A stretch of DNA of 64,000 nucleotides from Legionella donaldsonii (GTDB lineage: Bacteria; Pseudomonadota; Gammaproteobacteria; Legionellales; Legionellaceae): NCBI RefSeq assembly GCF_900452385.1, contig NZ_UGOA01000001.1, forward strand, positions 1,063,501 through 1,127,500, written 5' to 3'. The notes under the pieces were generated by a model, which worked only from the letters and a program-made list of their open reading frames with translations, was not told where the DNA came from and did not search any database. Below are positions 6,613-16,876 of the stretch, piece by piece; positions within the stretch are counted from its first letter, which is position 1, and every line of letters begins with the position of its first letter. A program made the translations under genes and the position numbers.

Positions 6613-8772
6613 ATGAAATTTGAAATTCAAGACATTGAAAATTGGCTTTTTAATATGAATGGTGCAACACCACCTAGTGGCGCAAAACTCCCTCATTCAA
6701 GACTTTACGGGCGTCAACAGCAGTTTTATGCACCTAAACAGGAAACGTCCTCTTTGGAATCTGTAGGTGATGGTGTTGTTTCTAAGCGCGTGCAAATTCA
6801 TTCTGGTGGTGTAACGGATATAAGAATAGCGGCAGGAAAAAGGGGAGCTGTTGCCACATCAAATAATGGTGACTTACTGACTGGTTGTGGTTTTGCTGTT
6901 GCCAAAGCAATAATTAATGCAGCCGGTGCTGGATTGCAGACGGAAGTATATAACCGCTACGGCGTTCCTGGAGTCATGGAAACCCCTCAGTATGGTAAAG
7001 ACAACTATGGTAAGAGTGAAGGCAGAGGGTATGCTATCAGTTGTGACTCTTATGACATGAGAGCTACTCATAATATCGATAAAATTGAAATGCTTACTGT
7101 TCCTTATTTAGTCGGTAAAGAAAACGAGGACGGTGTAGAAAACATGTACTATGAAGCTTTTGTTCATAACAAAGATTTAGATTACATGATAGTTCCTATG
7201 GCTGGTATGAGTCATCCTCTTCTCGAAAATAGCTCTGATAAAAGTGCTCGATTGACAATGAATGCTTTCGAAAGGTTCGTTCGTGATTATCCAGACTCAA
7301 AGCTAAATCTTGTATGTGCCATTTTTAATGATAAACAGGCAGAGGAAAATTATAAAAAGCACGTAGTTGCTAAGGATGCAATTTTAGCAAAAGAGTTAGA
7401 GGCTCAACATAAACAAAATCCTGTTCACGCTCAACCGGTTGTTGCTCATGTTAAACCAACTTCGTCAAGTCCAGTTGAAGAGAAAAGCGAAGGATCAAAA
7501 TTTATACACCAAAGCTCTGATACTGATTATTTCGTTACTGGCGTTGAAAAGCATGGCAACGGTTATAAAATACATGGAGCAAATGACAAAGGTGAGCCTC
7601 GTTATGTCATTATCGACGAACAGGGAAATGCCAGAGGCCACAATGGTCCTCAGCTGGGTTATGTTGAAAAGCAATTGTTTACTAATAGGAAAGCAATTTT
7701 CAAACAGTATGGTATTGACGAACCGAAACCCCATCAGAAACAAGGTGCTCAGCAAGTAAATAAGTGGGCAAGTTTTAAAGAAGCTCATACCTTGCAGTCA
7801 AGCGCGGCAAAAGATAAAGCTGAGAATATCAAATGGGCAAATGTTGCAAATAAGTTGGGTTACCTTGATGCATGGGTTTTTGATGTTAAAGATTCCCACA
7901 AAGCGTTTTCTTTCAAGGATGGGAGTCAAGCAGCTCTTTTTGCAAAGAAATTTCCTCATGTAGCTACTTATCAAGAAGGAGACTATCATAAAGTTGTTTT
8001 AAATAAATCTCAGCTCAATAATCTTTTACAACCAGCTATAAAATCTAATCTGAGTCAACCAAACGTTGTTGCGGCTCAACCGAATGCGGGAATGCAATCT
8101 TTGTTTGAGAAATCTCAACATCAAGACAAGCAACGCAATATTCATTTAGCAGAAGCTATAAAAAAGGTTGGTTATAACAATGTAATGGTTTTCGATTGCA
8201 AAGATAGCAAAGGTTCACCCTACAAAGAGTTTTCTTTTAAAGATGGGAAGCAAGCAGCTGATTTTGCCAAGCTTGCTCATGCAGCTACTGCTCAGGCTGG
8301 AGGTTATCATCAGGTAATTTTAAGCAAACAGCAAGTTTTAACATTGCAACATAAATTACAAAGCCGCGAGGCTTTCCTACACTCATCTAAATTTGATGAG
8401 CATGTAACTGGATTTAAGGCAAAAACGAAAGAAATGAGCGCTAATACGAAAGAAAACGCCAATTATGCTAATGCCCATCCAATAGCTGCTCAATTTTGTT
8501 CTGGTTTGGAGGCTGCAGGTAGAAGATATTTAAAAACAGGTGATAAACAAGCCCTGAAATCTGAATGCCAACATCTCTGCAGTAAGGCAAGAAACTCCTC
8601 ATTGAAAGATCACCGAGAATGGACAGGGGCGATTGCAAAATTTGTAATTGATGTTTTATCAGGCATAACGCTAGGACTAACGAATAGATTGAGTATGTTT
8701 ACGAGAACTGATAGTGTTAAAAAAGTAGATGATTTCGAACAGACTGTTGTTAATAATCTATCTCTAAATTAA
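6613..8772 (+). CDS. 719-aa macro-like domain protein with internal repeats, candidate effector
   Basis: Residues ~66-245 resemble a macro (ADP-ribose binding) domain: GGVTDIRIAAGKRGAVATSN, then GCGFAVAKAIINAAGAGLQTE (GGVA-x-A-I...AAG pattern), and later YMIVPMAGMS and SARLTMNAFERFV, the usual late strand/helix. Residues ~296-372 form a separate block (GYKIHGANDKGEPRYVIIDE). Two related ~65-residue repeats follow (about 405-470 and 509-577), sharing W/MVFD-KDS, FSFKDG-QAA-FAK and YH-V-L-K-Q. Residues ~610-719 are a helical C-terminal module with a hydrophobic patch (FVIDVLSGITLGLTNRL). There is no signal peptide. It is the only gene of the islet bounded by the tRNA-Phe repeat. Binding of ADP-ribose or a derivative is inference from the fold; the repeats are unidentified. 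Confidence 0.65.
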   Translation: MKFEIQDIENWLFNMNGATPPSGAKLPHSRLYGRQQQFYAPKQETSSLESVGDGVVSKRVQIHSGGVTDIRIAAGKRGAVATSNNGDLLTGCGFAVAKAIINAAGAGLQTEVYNRYGVPGVMETPQYGKDNYGKSEGRGYAISCDSYDMRATHNIDKIEMLTVPYLVGKENEDGVENMYYEAFVHNKDLDYMIVPMAGMSHPLLENSSDKSARLTMNAFERFVRDYPDSKLNLVCAIFNDKQAEENYKKHVVAKDAILAKELEAQHKQNPVHAQPVVAHVKPTSSSPVEEKSEGSKFIHQSSDTDYFVTGVEKHGNGYKIHGANDKGEPRYVIIDEQGNARGHNGPQLGYVEKQLFTNRKAIFKQYGIDEPKPHQKQGAQQVNKWASFKEAHTLQSSAAKDKAENIKWANVANKLGYLDAWVFDVKDSHKAFSFKDGSQAALFAKKFPHVATYQEGDYHKVVLNKSQLNNLLQPAIKSNLSQPNVVAAQPNAGMQSLFEKSQHQDKQRNIHLAEAIKKVGYNNVMVFDCKDSKGSPYKEFSFKDGKQAADFAKLAHAATAQAGGYHQVILSKQQVLTLQHKLQSREAFLHSSKFDEHVTGFKAKTKEMSANTKENANYANAHPIAAQFCSGLEAAGRRYLKTGDKQALKSECQHLCSKARNSSLKDHREWTGAIAKFVIDVLSGITLGLTNRLSMFTRTDSVKKVDDFEQTVVNNLSLN

Positions 8773-8891
8773 CAAGCGCCGCTATTTTTCAAAACACTAT
8801 GTTTATAGTTTTGAGGTGTTCTAGGTCCCGAAGATTTCCCGAAATAGGATTTTTGAAAAATCAGATATCGATCGTAATTTATTGATTCTCA

Positions 8892-8967
<76 letters not shown>

Positions 8968-9174
8968 GCGAGAGGTTGCTATTAAACTCCGAGAACGTTT
9001 CCGAGTCAAGGGGAGTTAATTATTTTTTTTGTAAAAAATAATCCCTGGCAAAATGGTTGAATAACAGGCAATCGGAAAGAGCTAATTTTGCTCTATTTTT
9101 AGCGCTTGTGTTGTTCAGGGGAGACAAGAATGTCAGGTAGACTCCATCAAAGCGGCCCGCTCGATGTCATGGCT

Positions 9175-10101
9175 TTACTTCGCGTTTTGACGCAATTGCT
9201 TTTGATAAGCAACCGCAATCTGGGCTCCCAAGAGAGCGTTGTTTTTAATCAACTCAATGTTCGCTTTTAAACTTTGACCGGCTGTTAACTCAGTAATGCG
9301 TTCCAGCAAAAAAGGCGTAATCGCCTTTCCAGTGACCTGTTTAGCTTCTTTTTGTGCCTGCTTGATGATTGGAATGATTTTATCGACGGGTATTTCTGCC
9401 TGTTTGGGGATAGGATTGGCAATCACGATGCCGTTATTGATAGCGAGTTTGCACTGGTAATGCATTAAATTGGCAATGTCCTCAGGGCTATCGAGACGAT
9501 GGACAAGCGGTATACCGCTTGAGTGGCTATAAAATGCCGGAAATTCATCAGTCTTGTAACCAACTACCGCAACACCATGCGTTTCTAACATTTCCAGTGT
9601 TTTGGGTAAATCGAGAATCGATTTTGCGCCTGAACAAATGACAGTGACTGGCGTGCTGGATAATTCAATTAAATCGGCTGAAACATCAAAGCTTTCATTA
9701 GCATGCTGATGGACGCCGCCAATGCCGCCTGTGGCAAACAGCGGCAAACCGGCTAAATTGGCACAAAACATCGTGGCGGCTACTGTCGTGCTGGCTGTTT
9801 TTTTACGACTTAAGACAAAGGCCAGATCTCGCCGTGATGCTTTGACGACTTCGTCGCAATTCGCCAAATGCTCCATGAGTTTTTGATCAATCCCAATATG
9901 AATTTTTCCTTGATAAAGGGCGATGGTAGCGGGTATGGCACCATTATCGCGAATGAGTTGTTCCACCGCAGCGGCAGTCGCTAAATTATCTGGATAGGGC
10001 ATGCCGTGCGAAATAATGGTGGATTCCAACACCACAATGGGTTGTTGATTATTTAGTCCATCACGGACTTCTTTGCCAATATGCAACAACTCATGAAACA
10101 T
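9175..10101 (-). CDS. psuG: Pseudouridine-5'-phosphate glycosidase
   Basis: 308 aa, the normal length for the family. It reversibly splits pseudouridine 5'-phosphate into ribose 5-phosphate and uracil in the cytoplasm, for salvage of RNA-derived pseudouridine. The opening PIVVLESTIISHGMPYPDN holds the conserved Glu of the active site; Lys-containing segments (IALYQGKIHIG and AVVGYKTDEFPAFY) and the Gly-rich FATGGIGGVH are all present. It lies 5 bp behind yggX, probably co-transcribed. The usual partner, pseudouridine kinase PsuK, is not next to it. Confidence 0.93.
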   Translation of the reverse strand: MFHELLHIGKEVRDGLNNQQPIVVLESTIISHGMPYPDNLATAAAVEQLIRDNGAIPATIALYQGKIHIGIDQKLMEHLANCDEVVKASRRDLAFVLSRKKTASTTVAATMFCANLAGLPLFATGGIGGVHQHANESFDVSADLIELSSTPVTVICSGAKSILDLPKTLEMLETHGVAVVGYKTDEFPAFYSHSSGIPLVHRLDSPEDIANLMHYQCKLAINNGIVIANPIPKQAEIPVDKIIPIIKQAQKEAKQVTGKAITPFLLERITELTAGQSLKANIELIKNNALLGAQIAVAYQKQLRQNAK

Positions 10102-10106
10102 GGTGC

Positions 10107-10382
10107 TTAACCTTCTTCTTTGGGCACGAAACCGGATGGTATGGCTGATCCCTCACCAAAAAAATATTTTTGCATTTCATCATGAAGGAATTCACGTGCT
10201 TTCGGATCAATTAAACTCAAACGGTATTCATTAATAAGCATTGTTTGGTGAGACAGCCACATTTTCCATGCCTGCTTTGAAATATGATTAAAAATTCGCT
10301 CACCCAAGGGGCCAGGAAACGGCGCTTTATCTAATCCTTCGGCTTCCTGGTTTAATTTTGCGCAAAAAACATGTCTTGTCAT
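10107..10382 (-). CDS. yggX: Fe(2+)-trafficking protein YggX
   Basis: 91 aa, matching the small YggX family along its whole length: start [10 protein letters not shown] with the conserved Cys7, [39 protein letters not shown] and C-terminal [16 protein letters not shown]. Proteins of this family protect iron-sulfur clusters from oxidants and are linked to Fe(II) handling. In most gammaproteobacteria it follows mutY; here psuG follows it and a PilZ gene precedes it. Confidence 0.95.
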   Translation of the reverse strand: MTRHVFCAKLNQEAEGLDKAPFPGPLGERIFNHISKQAWKMWLSHQTMLINEYRLSLIDPKAREFLHDEMQKYFFGEGSAIPSGFVPKEEG

Positions 10383-10452
10383 AAGGGCCTTGACTCAAAA
10401 TTGGTAAGAAGTCGATTATGCGGCAATGCTATTCTATCGGCAATGCTAATGA

Positions 10453-11016
10453 TTAATCAGCACGGCATTTAGCTTGCGCCAGCATAATATGCTGCGAAAG
10501 CAATTGTTCTTGCTCCGCATTTAAATCTTCGAATTGTACCGCTGTCCGGTATTGAGTTTCACTATGGTATTGACTGTAAACAACGACTGCATCCAGCACA
10601 ACAGGAATCATCTTGGGTTTCGTGTAAATGACGACTTTCATGTGCGTTTTTTCTTTAACCCGATCTTTGGTTTTAAACGACATGCCACCTAAACTAATAT
10701 TGACTTTACGCAGGTGAATTTTATCGCCAATTAAAAGATGACGGGCAAGGTAATCAATTTTGGCGTTGATTAAATTTAAATAATGGGCCAGTGCTGGTTC
10801 CTGCAATGCAAGCGATTGAGTGAGCTCGGCCAACTCATAATCCAGACTTTGGAAGTATTGGGTGGTTTCCAGGTAGCGTTTGCCGTTTTGCCCCAATAAC
10901 TCCTCGGTGATTGATTTATCAGAACACACTTCTCCGCTGGTTATTATCTTGTAATCGAAATAAACCTGGTCCTCAATGCGGAAGTGCTGACGTCTTTCAT
11001 GTACAGGCATAATCAC
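10453..11016 (-). CDS. PilZ-domain protein
   Basis: 187 aa. The N-terminal ERRQHFRIEDQVYF holds the RxxxR c-di-GMP binding motif of PilZ domains, and the C-terminal half (ISLGGMSFKTKDR, then MKVVIYTKPKMIPVVLDAVVVYSQ) supplies the [DN]-x-S-x-x-G-like strand (here NISLGG) and barrel strands. The ~70 residues between (about 30-100) are helical and inserted between the two motifs. Likely a cytosolic c-di-GMP receptor; its output is unknown. The start could be M1 or M3. Confidence 0.8.
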   Translation of the reverse strand: MIMPVHERRQHFRIEDQVYFDYKIITSGEVCSDKSITEELLGQNGKRYLETTQYFQSLDYELAELTQSLALQEPALAHYLNLINAKIDYLARHLLIGDKIHLRKVNISLGGMSFKTKDRVKEKTHMKVVIYTKPKMIPVVLDAVVVYSQYHSETQYRTAVQFEDLNAEQEQLLSQHIMLAQAKCRAD

Positions 11017-11354
11017 TCCATAAAATCCGTTTTATAAGAAGTTTTAAGGCCTCTTGGAATGTTGGATTGATCTGGGTTGGTGGGTAGGCATTGTTTGCCT
11101 ATCGGCACCTCTAGAAATCCGCACATTGCCGGCTCTTATGTTAACTATAGACACAGATTTAGAGTGTTAGTGAAAAAAATGATAAAGAAGAGCAAAATTT
11201 TTATCAAAATGAAGACTATTTTGACTGCTACAGGACTGACGAAACGAATCGGGGCAAGGTAAATTGGCTGATTAGAAAGGACGTTCTTATCCGCTAACTG
11301 GATGAATTACAATAAAATTTCAACGAGGCGATGGCCATGTTCCTGCAAAATTCC
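11017..11354. other. Intergenic stretch without a supported gene
   Basis: 338 bp between two minus-strand genes. A 61-codon plus-strand frame at 11077-11262 has no recognisable product and no good RBS. I see no terminator or repeat. Confidence 0.4.
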
Positions 11355-12098
11355 TTAACGATAACCGAGATATTTGCTTAACAAGACCAACACCGTTAAA
11401 TGAAGGGGGTAATAAGCATAGAAGAAATAGGGGATACGGGGGAAGGCCAGATCGAGTTTGGTCGCAAGAAGAATTATCGGGAAGGAGGCTAAGGCCCAGT
11501 TATTACCATTAAACCGGGCAATAAACACGCAAAAAAATACCGAGGCAATTAAAGCGGTCAGAGAGGGTTTTTTGCAATAGAACCAGCAAGAAAGGCAGAA
11601 AGCAATTCCCTGCCAGTTATATTCTACAAAAACACCGCCAATGAAAAATAAGAACACCGCCAGAATGATATTATCCGCCCCTCCTTTTTCATAAAGAAAC
11701 ATACAGAGTGCGGCGATAAAAAAACTAAACATAATATTAAAGGGATAGATATGCTGCAAATATCGCATTGCCATATAGGCGGGAGTGGCCAGCAAACCAA
11801 ACAGGATTAAGCGTTTGAAAGCACGGCCGTAAGTGCCGTGGGCCAGCGCTTCAGGGCGCGCCAGATTGTAAGCAAAAATAAAAGCAAATAAGGGCATGGC
11901 TAATCGGCCTATGCTCAATGCGGTATAACTGCTGGTGTTCCAAAAGATTCGATTGATGTGATCAATAGTCATGGCCAGCATGGCCAACCACTTCATGGCT
12001 TCCAACGTACCGCTGGTAATTTTAAGTGAAGGAAGTGGATAAAAAATTCTCATTCTTGTCTTTGTGTTCAACAATCGCTTTCCTGCTTTTTTTGTCAA
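11355..12098 (-). CDS. TraX-like integral membrane protein
   Basis: 247 aa with about eight hydrophobic segments. The opening TLEAMKWLAMLAMTIDHINR is the hallmark of the TraX family (K-x-[IL]-A-x-x-x-M-x-x-D-H), followed by IGRLAMPLFAFIFAYNLARP. TraX of the F plasmid N-acetylates pilin; chromosomal homologues are membrane acyltransferase-like proteins of unknown substrate. Translation may start at M16 (complement of 12053) rather than the first ATG. No conjugation genes are nearby. Confidence 0.8.
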   Translation of the reverse strand: MTKKAGKRLLNTKTRMRIFYPLPSLKITSGTLEAMKWLAMLAMTIDHINRIFWNTSSYTALSIGRLAMPLFAFIFAYNLARPEALAHGTYGRAFKRLILFGLLATPAYMAMRYLQHIYPFNIMFSFFIAALCMFLYEKGGADNIILAVFLFFIGGVFVEYNWQGIAFCLSCWFYCKKPSLTALIASVFFCVFIARFNGNNWALASFPIILLATKLDLAFPRIPYFFYAYYPLHLTVLVLLSKYLGYR

Positions 12099-12681
12099 AT
12101 CAACTAGGGTCTGTAGACCGGTCTACTCGCCAGGCCGAACAGCCAGCGCAACGTCAGCAAAACCCTAAGGGTTGGTTACATTTCGCTGGGTTGCCTGCTT
12201 ATGGCTTGGTCCGCGCATCGCAACACCAACATTAGAAATGGAAACAGCCCCAATTATTAACGTAGCTTGTCAGGAAATACAATAGACTTTCTCGAAAACC
12301 TGGCAGGGAGAAGACTTGTTTCGTCGATACGGTTGTTCGAATCCCCATAGACTTGATGTGCCACCAGGACCATTCTGGTCATAAGAAACCTGAATTAGTA
12401 GCCCACTCACGAAATGATAAAAAATTATTCATTATTCTCCTTTGCAAGCATCAGCGATGACTATAATAAAAGTGGAAGAGATTTCTTTTTTTAATGCGAT
12501 TTAGGCTGTGTAACAAACATGACTCGAGCGGTTAAGGAGGACTATAGGACGCATCAGTTTGAATGGGCTGCTATTGCTGGGCATAAGGGTTTGAATATTG
12601 AGCTTATTGAAGCCACTTGTTACAGCAAGAAATGAAGAAGGAATAGTAATTTAAATTAGCTACCTTATTTTAGGATGAAAC
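12099..12681. other. Intergenic stretch, possible gene remnant
   Basis: 583 bp. A 38-codon plus-strand frame (12519-12635, MTRAVKEDYRTH...) ends 46 bp before the next gene and could be the fragment of a lost gene; I do not recognise it. Around 12331-12366 a T-arm-like GGTTGTTCGAATCCCC is followed by GCCACCA, but no tRNA folds around it. Confidence 0.35.
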
Positions 12682-12876
12682 ATGAGTGAACATTATACGG
12701 CAAAAATGTATTGTGGAGCCGAAGAAATTGCCCATAAATCTGGTGATGATATTGAGCAATTATATGTATGGCTTTTGGCTGTCGCTAATGGCCCGAACGG
12801 AGGGAATCACGGCGAGATTATTGATAACGAAACACAGCAAGTGGTTCGGCAATTTAAAAAGCGATCAGTAGAGTAG
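12682..12876 (+). CDS. Small hypothetical protein, 64 aa
   Basis: Starts MSEHYTAKMYCGAEEIAH with an AGGATGAA just upstream of the ATG. It is soluble and acidic in the middle (KSGDDIEQLYVWLL), with a C-terminal NETQQVVRQFKKR. The composition looks like a real folded small protein, but I do not recognise the family. It precedes the lol operon by 215 bp. Confidence 0.55.
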   Translation: MSEHYTAKMYCGAEEIAHKSGDDIEQLYVWLLAVANGPNGGNHGEIIDNETQQVVRQFKKRSVE

Positions 12877-12945
12877 GCATCGATAGCGCAGTTATAAGAA
12901 TCTAAGCAAGATCACTAAAGTTAACTCGTTCGCAGTTGCGATAGA

Positions 12946-12968
12946 CTATCCACAAAATCTGTGGATAA
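12946..12968. repeat. Inverted pair of DnaA-box-like 9-mers
   Basis: CTATCCACA (12946-12954, one mismatch to TTATCCACA) and TGTGGATAA (12960-12968, a perfect inverted box) are separated by 5 bp and form a TATCCACA hairpin. It lies after the stop of the small gene and about 120 bp before lolC. It may be a DnaA-binding pair or simply a terminator stem. Confidence 0.5.
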
Positions 12969-13091
12969 CCTTGTGTATTGCCTGATGATGGATAGTCAAT
13001 AACAATGAAGAATCACTTATTAGGCCATTCACACTATATCAACACAGCCTAAATTTCACTACAATAGGTTTTTATCAAAATTAAACCAAGT

Positions 13092-14336
13092 ATGTTTAAG
13101 CCACTACCACTTTTCATTGGGCTACGCTATACGCGGGCTAAAAAACGGAATCATTTTGTTTCCTTCATTTCTCTCAGCTCCATGCTTGGAATTGCTATTG
13201 GCGTTATGGTGCTTATTACCGTTTTATCAGTGATGAACGGGTTTGATGAAGAAATCCACAAGCGCTTTTTTAGTATGGCCCCGGAAATTACGGTTAGCGG
13301 CTCCAATGGTAAAATCAGTGATTGGCCCAATCTTGAGAAAGAGCTTAAAACATTTCCAGGTGTTAAGGCGATTGCACCCTATGTCGGCGGTCAGGGCTTG
13401 CTTACGCACGAGGGACAAGTTTTACCTATCGTATTAACCGGTGTTCTTCCCGATCAGGAAGAGGCAGTCACCCATCTTCAGGATAAATTACTGGCTGGTA
13501 ATGTGGCTAACCTTAAAAATTTTGGCGTTATTCTTGGTCGTGGCCTGGCTGATAATCTGGGTGTTATGCTTGGAGACAAAGTCACTATTATGATTCCCCA
13601 GGCAACCGTGACGCCTGCGGGCATGATTCCACGTTTCAAACGTTTCACCGTGGTCGGGGTTTTTTCTGCTGGAACCGGGTTTAATTTTGATACGAAACTG
13701 GCTTTCATTAACCTGCAGGATGCCCAGAAATTGTTGCAACTGGGGAATGATGTCACTGGGCTGAAGATGAAAATAGATAATATTTACAAAGCGCCAGCCA
13801 TGTCTGATCAATTAGCTGAGAAACTCGGTGAGGAATATCAGATCGGTAATTGGACCCGAGAGTTTGGTGCTTTTTTCCAGGCGGTGAAACTGGAAAAAAC
13901 CATGATGTTTCTCATTTTATTATTAATTATTGCCGTAGCTGCTTTTAACCTTGTCTCTTCTCTGGTCATGGTCGTTAATGATAAGCAATCAGAAATTGCG
14001 ATACTCAGGACTATTGGAGCGACTCCTTCCACCATCCTGTGGGTATTTATTGTCCAAGGCATGATGGTGGGATTTGTAGGGACCTTGTTAGGGCTTCTGG
14101 GGGGGCTTCTGTTGGCATCGAATGCAACGACGATTGTTAATGCCCTGCAATCCTTCTTCAATACACAAATCCTGTCTTCAAATATCTATTTTGTGGATTA
14201 TCTCCCTTCAAAAATTATGTTCAGTGATTTGTGGCAAATATGTGCTATGGCGATGTTAATGAGCTTTGTTGCGACGATTTATCCAGCCTGGCGTGCCTCA
14301 AAAACGGTTATAGCGGAGGCCTTGCATTATGAGTAA
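13092..14336 (+). CDS. lolC: Lipoprotein-releasing ABC transporter permease (LolC/LolF type)
   Basis: 414 aa. N-terminal [20 protein letters not shown] is typical of LolC/LolE permeases, with a first membrane helix at ~25-47, a large periplasmic domain (~50-260), and three C-terminal helices (around 270-292, 318-345 and 378-400) ending [17 protein letters not shown]. With LolD it extracts mature lipoproteins from the inner membrane for transfer to LolA. It overlaps lolD by 8 bp. No lolE follows, so this may be the single-permease (LolDF) arrangement known from Francisella and relatives, in which one permease forms a homodimer. Confidence 0.93.
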   Translation: MFKPLPLFIGLRYTRAKKRNHFVSFISLSSMLGIAIGVMVLITVLSVMNGFDEEIHKRFFSMAPEITVSGSNGKISDWPNLEKELKTFPGVKAIAPYVGGQGLLTHEGQVLPIVLTGVLPDQEEAVTHLQDKLLAGNVANLKNFGVILGRGLADNLGVMLGDKVTIMIPQATVTPAGMIPRFKRFTVVGVFSAGTGFNFDTKLAFINLQDAQKLLQLGNDVTGLKMKIDNIYKAPAMSDQLAEKLGEEYQIGNWTREFGAFFQAVKLEKTMMFLILLLIIAVAAFNLVSSLVMVVNDKQSEIAILRTIGATPSTILWVFIVQGMMVGFVGTLLGLLGGLLLASNATTIVNALQSFFNTQILSSNIYFVDYLPSKIMFSDLWQICAMAMLMSFVATIYPAWRASKTVIAEALHYE

Positions 14337-15003
14337 AATAATTTTCGATTGCCAAAATCTGCGTAAAACCTATCATGATGGTACTGCCTCAGTCGACGTA
14401 TTGAAGGGAATCAATTTTACTATTAATCATGGTGACAGAGTTGCGATTGTAGGACCCTCGGGTTCTGGTAAAAGTACGTTATTGCATTTATTGGGTGGTC
14501 TGGATAAACCGACTGCCGGCCAAGTCCTCATGCAGGATGTTGATTGGCAAACACTCTCTGAGAAACAGCGTTGTAAAGTGCGCAATCATCGTTTGGGTTT
14601 TGTTTATCAATTTCACCATTTATTACCTGAGTTTACTGCCTTGGAAAATGTGGCGATGCCTTTATTATTGGCGGGCAAAGCAATTGCTGGTGCTCAGGAA
14701 GAGGCAGAAATAATCCTGAAGCAGGTAGGGCTTGCCAAACGACTCAGTCATAAACCGTCGCAATTGTCTGGTGGTGAACGGCAACGCGTCGCAATTGCCA
14801 GAGCGTTGGTACATCAGCCACAATGTGTCTTGGCAGACGAGCCTACAGGCAATTTGGATCATGCGACTGCTACCCAGGTTTTTGATCTAATGCTGCAATT
14901 AAATGAGAAATTAAATACAGCTTTGATTATAGTAACACATGACATACAATTGGCGGGCAAGATGGATAAAATCATGACTATTCAAGATGGTTTTCTTGCT
15001 TAA
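14329..15003 (+). CDS. lolD: Lipoprotein-releasing ABC transporter ATP-binding protein LolD
   Basis: 224 aa. Walker [21 protein letters not shown] (about 43-62), Q-loop with [18 protein letters not shown] (the LolD-type HHLLPEF segment), signature [15 protein letters not shown], Walker [13 protein letters not shown] and H-loop VTHD are all intact. It is the ATPase of the Lol exporter. Its ATG lies inside the end of lolC, indicating translational coupling. Confidence 0.95.
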   Translation: MSKIIFDCQNLRKTYHDGTASVDVLKGINFTINHGDRVAIVGPSGSGKSTLLHLLGGLDKPTAGQVLMQDVDWQTLSEKQRCKVRNHRLGFVYQFHHLLPEFTALENVAMPLLLAGKAIAGAQEEAEIILKQVGLAKRLSHKPSQLSGGERQRVAIARALVHQPQCVLADEPTGNLDHATATQVFDLMLQLNEKLNTALIIVTHDIQLAGKMDKIMTIQDGFLA

Positions 15004-15073
15004 CTTTACTCATCGATAACGGCGCGAAGCGTTTTCAATTGAGTTTGTATTCAATGTTGTGGAGATAGTTGTA

Positions 15074-15277
15074 ATGTCAACAGGAAATGTTCCAAATTCA
15101 AAAGTGGTCAACAAGGTACTAGAACGTGTTAAAGGGCAAGACCAGAGAAATAATACCCCTGTGACTGCAGCACAGTGGCCCGCTCAGGGCGGTTTGTTCG
15201 GGAGAGTCAATCGTCCTGCTCCTGACGACCAGGAGCCGGCGGCAGATGCACCGGCGGCGATCGTCAATAGAAGATAA
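15074..15277 (+). CDS. Small hypothetical protein, 67 aa
   Basis: I chose the ATG at 15074 because GGAG lies 9 bp upstream; a start at 15059 would add five residues with no RBS. It is hydrophilic, Pro/Ala/Asp-rich at the C-terminus (RPAPDDQEPAADAPAA), and has no domain I recognise. It ends 2 bp before the convergent asnS stop, and could be read through from lolD. Confidence 0.5.
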   Translation: MSTGNVPNSKVVNKVLERVKGQDQRNNTPVTAAQWPAQGGLFGRVNRPAPDDQEPAADAPAAIVNRR

Positions 15278-15279
15278 CG

Positions 15280-16683
15280 TTAGTAATCGGCATGCCCTGG
15301 TGTGCGTGGGAAGGGAATAACGTCACGAACGTTACCAACCCCGGTCACATAGCTCACCAGGCGCTCAAAGCCCAAGCCAAACCCCGCATGGGGCACTGTG
15401 CCATAGCGGCGAAGATCCCGATACCATTGATAGTGCTCTTTATTGAGATTACATTCTTCCATGCGCTTATCAAGAATATCCAATCGTTCTTCACGCTGGC
15501 TTCCACCAATAATTTCTCCGATGCCAGGCGCTAACACGTCCATTGCTGCGACTGTACGTTCATCGTCATTCAGACGCATATAAAAACCCTTAATTTCTTG
15601 TGGGTAATTAGTAAGAATGACCGGCTTCTTACAAAGTTCTTCGGCAAGATAACGCTCATGTTCTGATTGCAGATCAAGCCCCCAGCTAACCGGGTATTCA
15701 AAGTTGCGATCTGCTTTTTCCAAGGCAACTATTGCATCGGTATAAGTCATGATTTCGAAATCAGATTGAACAATATGTTCCAGACGCTCAATACAACCGG
15801 GTGCTACGAATTGATTAAAGAAATCCATGTCATCCTGGCGTTCATCAAGGACGGTTTTACACAAATAACGCAGCATCTCCTGGCTGAGTCCGCAAATATC
15901 ATGCAGGGTAGCGAACGCTATTTCAGGCTCTATCATCCAGAATTCGGCTAAATGGCGGCTGGTGTTTGAATTTTCTGCACGGAAAGTAGGGCCAAAGGTA
16001 TAAACTTTTGACATCGCCAAACAGTAAGCTTCAACGTTTAACTGTCCAGAAACCGTTAAAAAAGCTTCGTGGCCAAAAAAATCTTTCGTAAAATCAACCT
16101 GGCCTTGCGCTGTTTTAGGCAAGTTAAGTAAATCTAGCGTACTGACGCGAAACATTTCGCCAGCGCCTTCACAATCACTGGTGGTAATAATAGGCGTGTG
16201 GATCCAAAAATAGCCGCGTTGGCGGAAGAACTGATGGATTGCCTGGGCTAAACAGTCGCGAATACGGGTTACAGCGCTGATGGTGTTAGTCCGTGGGCGC
16301 AAGTGCGCGACTTCACGTAAAAATTCAAGCGTATGCCGTTTGGCCTGAATCGGGTAGCTGTCAGGATTTTCTACCCAACCAACGACTTCAACCTGTTCGG
16401 CCTGGATTTCAAAAGACTGGCCTTTACCTTGCGACACAACTAATTTGCCAGTGACAATGATCGAACAGCCAGCAGTCAGTTTCAGAATTTCATGTTGGTA
16501 GTTTGCAATCGTGTCGCTGACAACAACTTGAATTCCGGCAAAGCAAGAGCCATCATGCAAATTGATAAACGATAAACCTGCTTTTGAGTCACGTCGTGTT
16601 TTTACCCAGCCGCGGACAGTGAGTGTTTCATCAACACTGACTTCCCCATCCAGGCATTGTTTTATTGCATATACCTCTGTCAT
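15280..16683 (-). CDS. asnS: Asparaginyl-tRNA synthetase
   Basis: 467 aa from [11 protein letters not shown]; this ATG (complement of 16681-16683) has GGAG six bases upstream, whereas the ATG six codons earlier has none. It charges tRNA-Asn. An N-terminal OB-fold anticodon-binding domain (~residues 15-110: [20 protein letters not shown]) precedes the class II core, with motif 2 ([21 protein letters not shown]) and motif 3 [15 protein letters not shown] near the C-terminus. Length and motifs are normal. Confidence 0.96.
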   Translation of the reverse strand: MTEVYAIKQCLDGEVSVDETLTVRGWVKTRRDSKAGLSFINLHDGSCFAGIQVVVSDTIANYQHEILKLTAGCSIIVTGKLVVSQGKGQSFEIQAEQVEVVGWVENPDSYPIQAKRHTLEFLREVAHLRPRTNTISAVTRIRDCLAQAIHQFFRQRGYFWIHTPIITTSDCEGAGEMFRVSTLDLLNLPKTAQGQVDFTKDFFGHEAFLTVSGQLNVEAYCLAMSKVYTFGPTFRAENSNTSRHLAEFWMIEPEIAFATLHDICGLSQEMLRYLCKTVLDERQDDMDFFNQFVAPGCIERLEHIVQSDFEIMTYTDAIVALEKADRNFEYPVSWGLDLQSEHERYLAEELCKKPVILTNYPQEIKGFYMRLNDDERTVAAMDVLAPGIGEIIGGSQREERLDILDKRMEECNLNKEHYQWYRDLRRYGTVPHAGFGLGFERLVSYVTGVGNVRDVIPFPRTPGHADY

Positions 16684-16876
16684 GATGTACTCCGAAAACA
16701 TAAAATAGTCATTAGATTTGTTTACTGCAGACAGCTGCTATTGTAATGTCCGCGCCTCAGGCACTTGCAAGCGAGCGCAATTTCAACAAACCTGGTTGCA
16801 TCCCGCTATACTAAAGAGCAAGGTAAGCAACAATAAAAACTCGATAATACACTAAATGAAAACAATGGGGGAACCT

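Noticed and set aside
7439-7788. Overlapping ~100-codon frames on both strands inside the macro-like gene
   Set aside because: They lie wholly within a well supported 719-codon gene in another frame and show no domain.
11077-11262. 61-codon plus-strand frame
   Set aside because: No RBS and no family resemblance; basic, low-complexity C-terminus.
12301-12366. T-arm-like GTTCGAATCCCC with CCACCA, a possible tRNA on the plus strand
   Set aside because: No anticodon arm or acceptor stem pairs with it.
12946-12968. DnaA boxes as a replication origin
   Set aside because: Only two boxes, no AT-rich unwinding element or dnaA/gidA neighbours.
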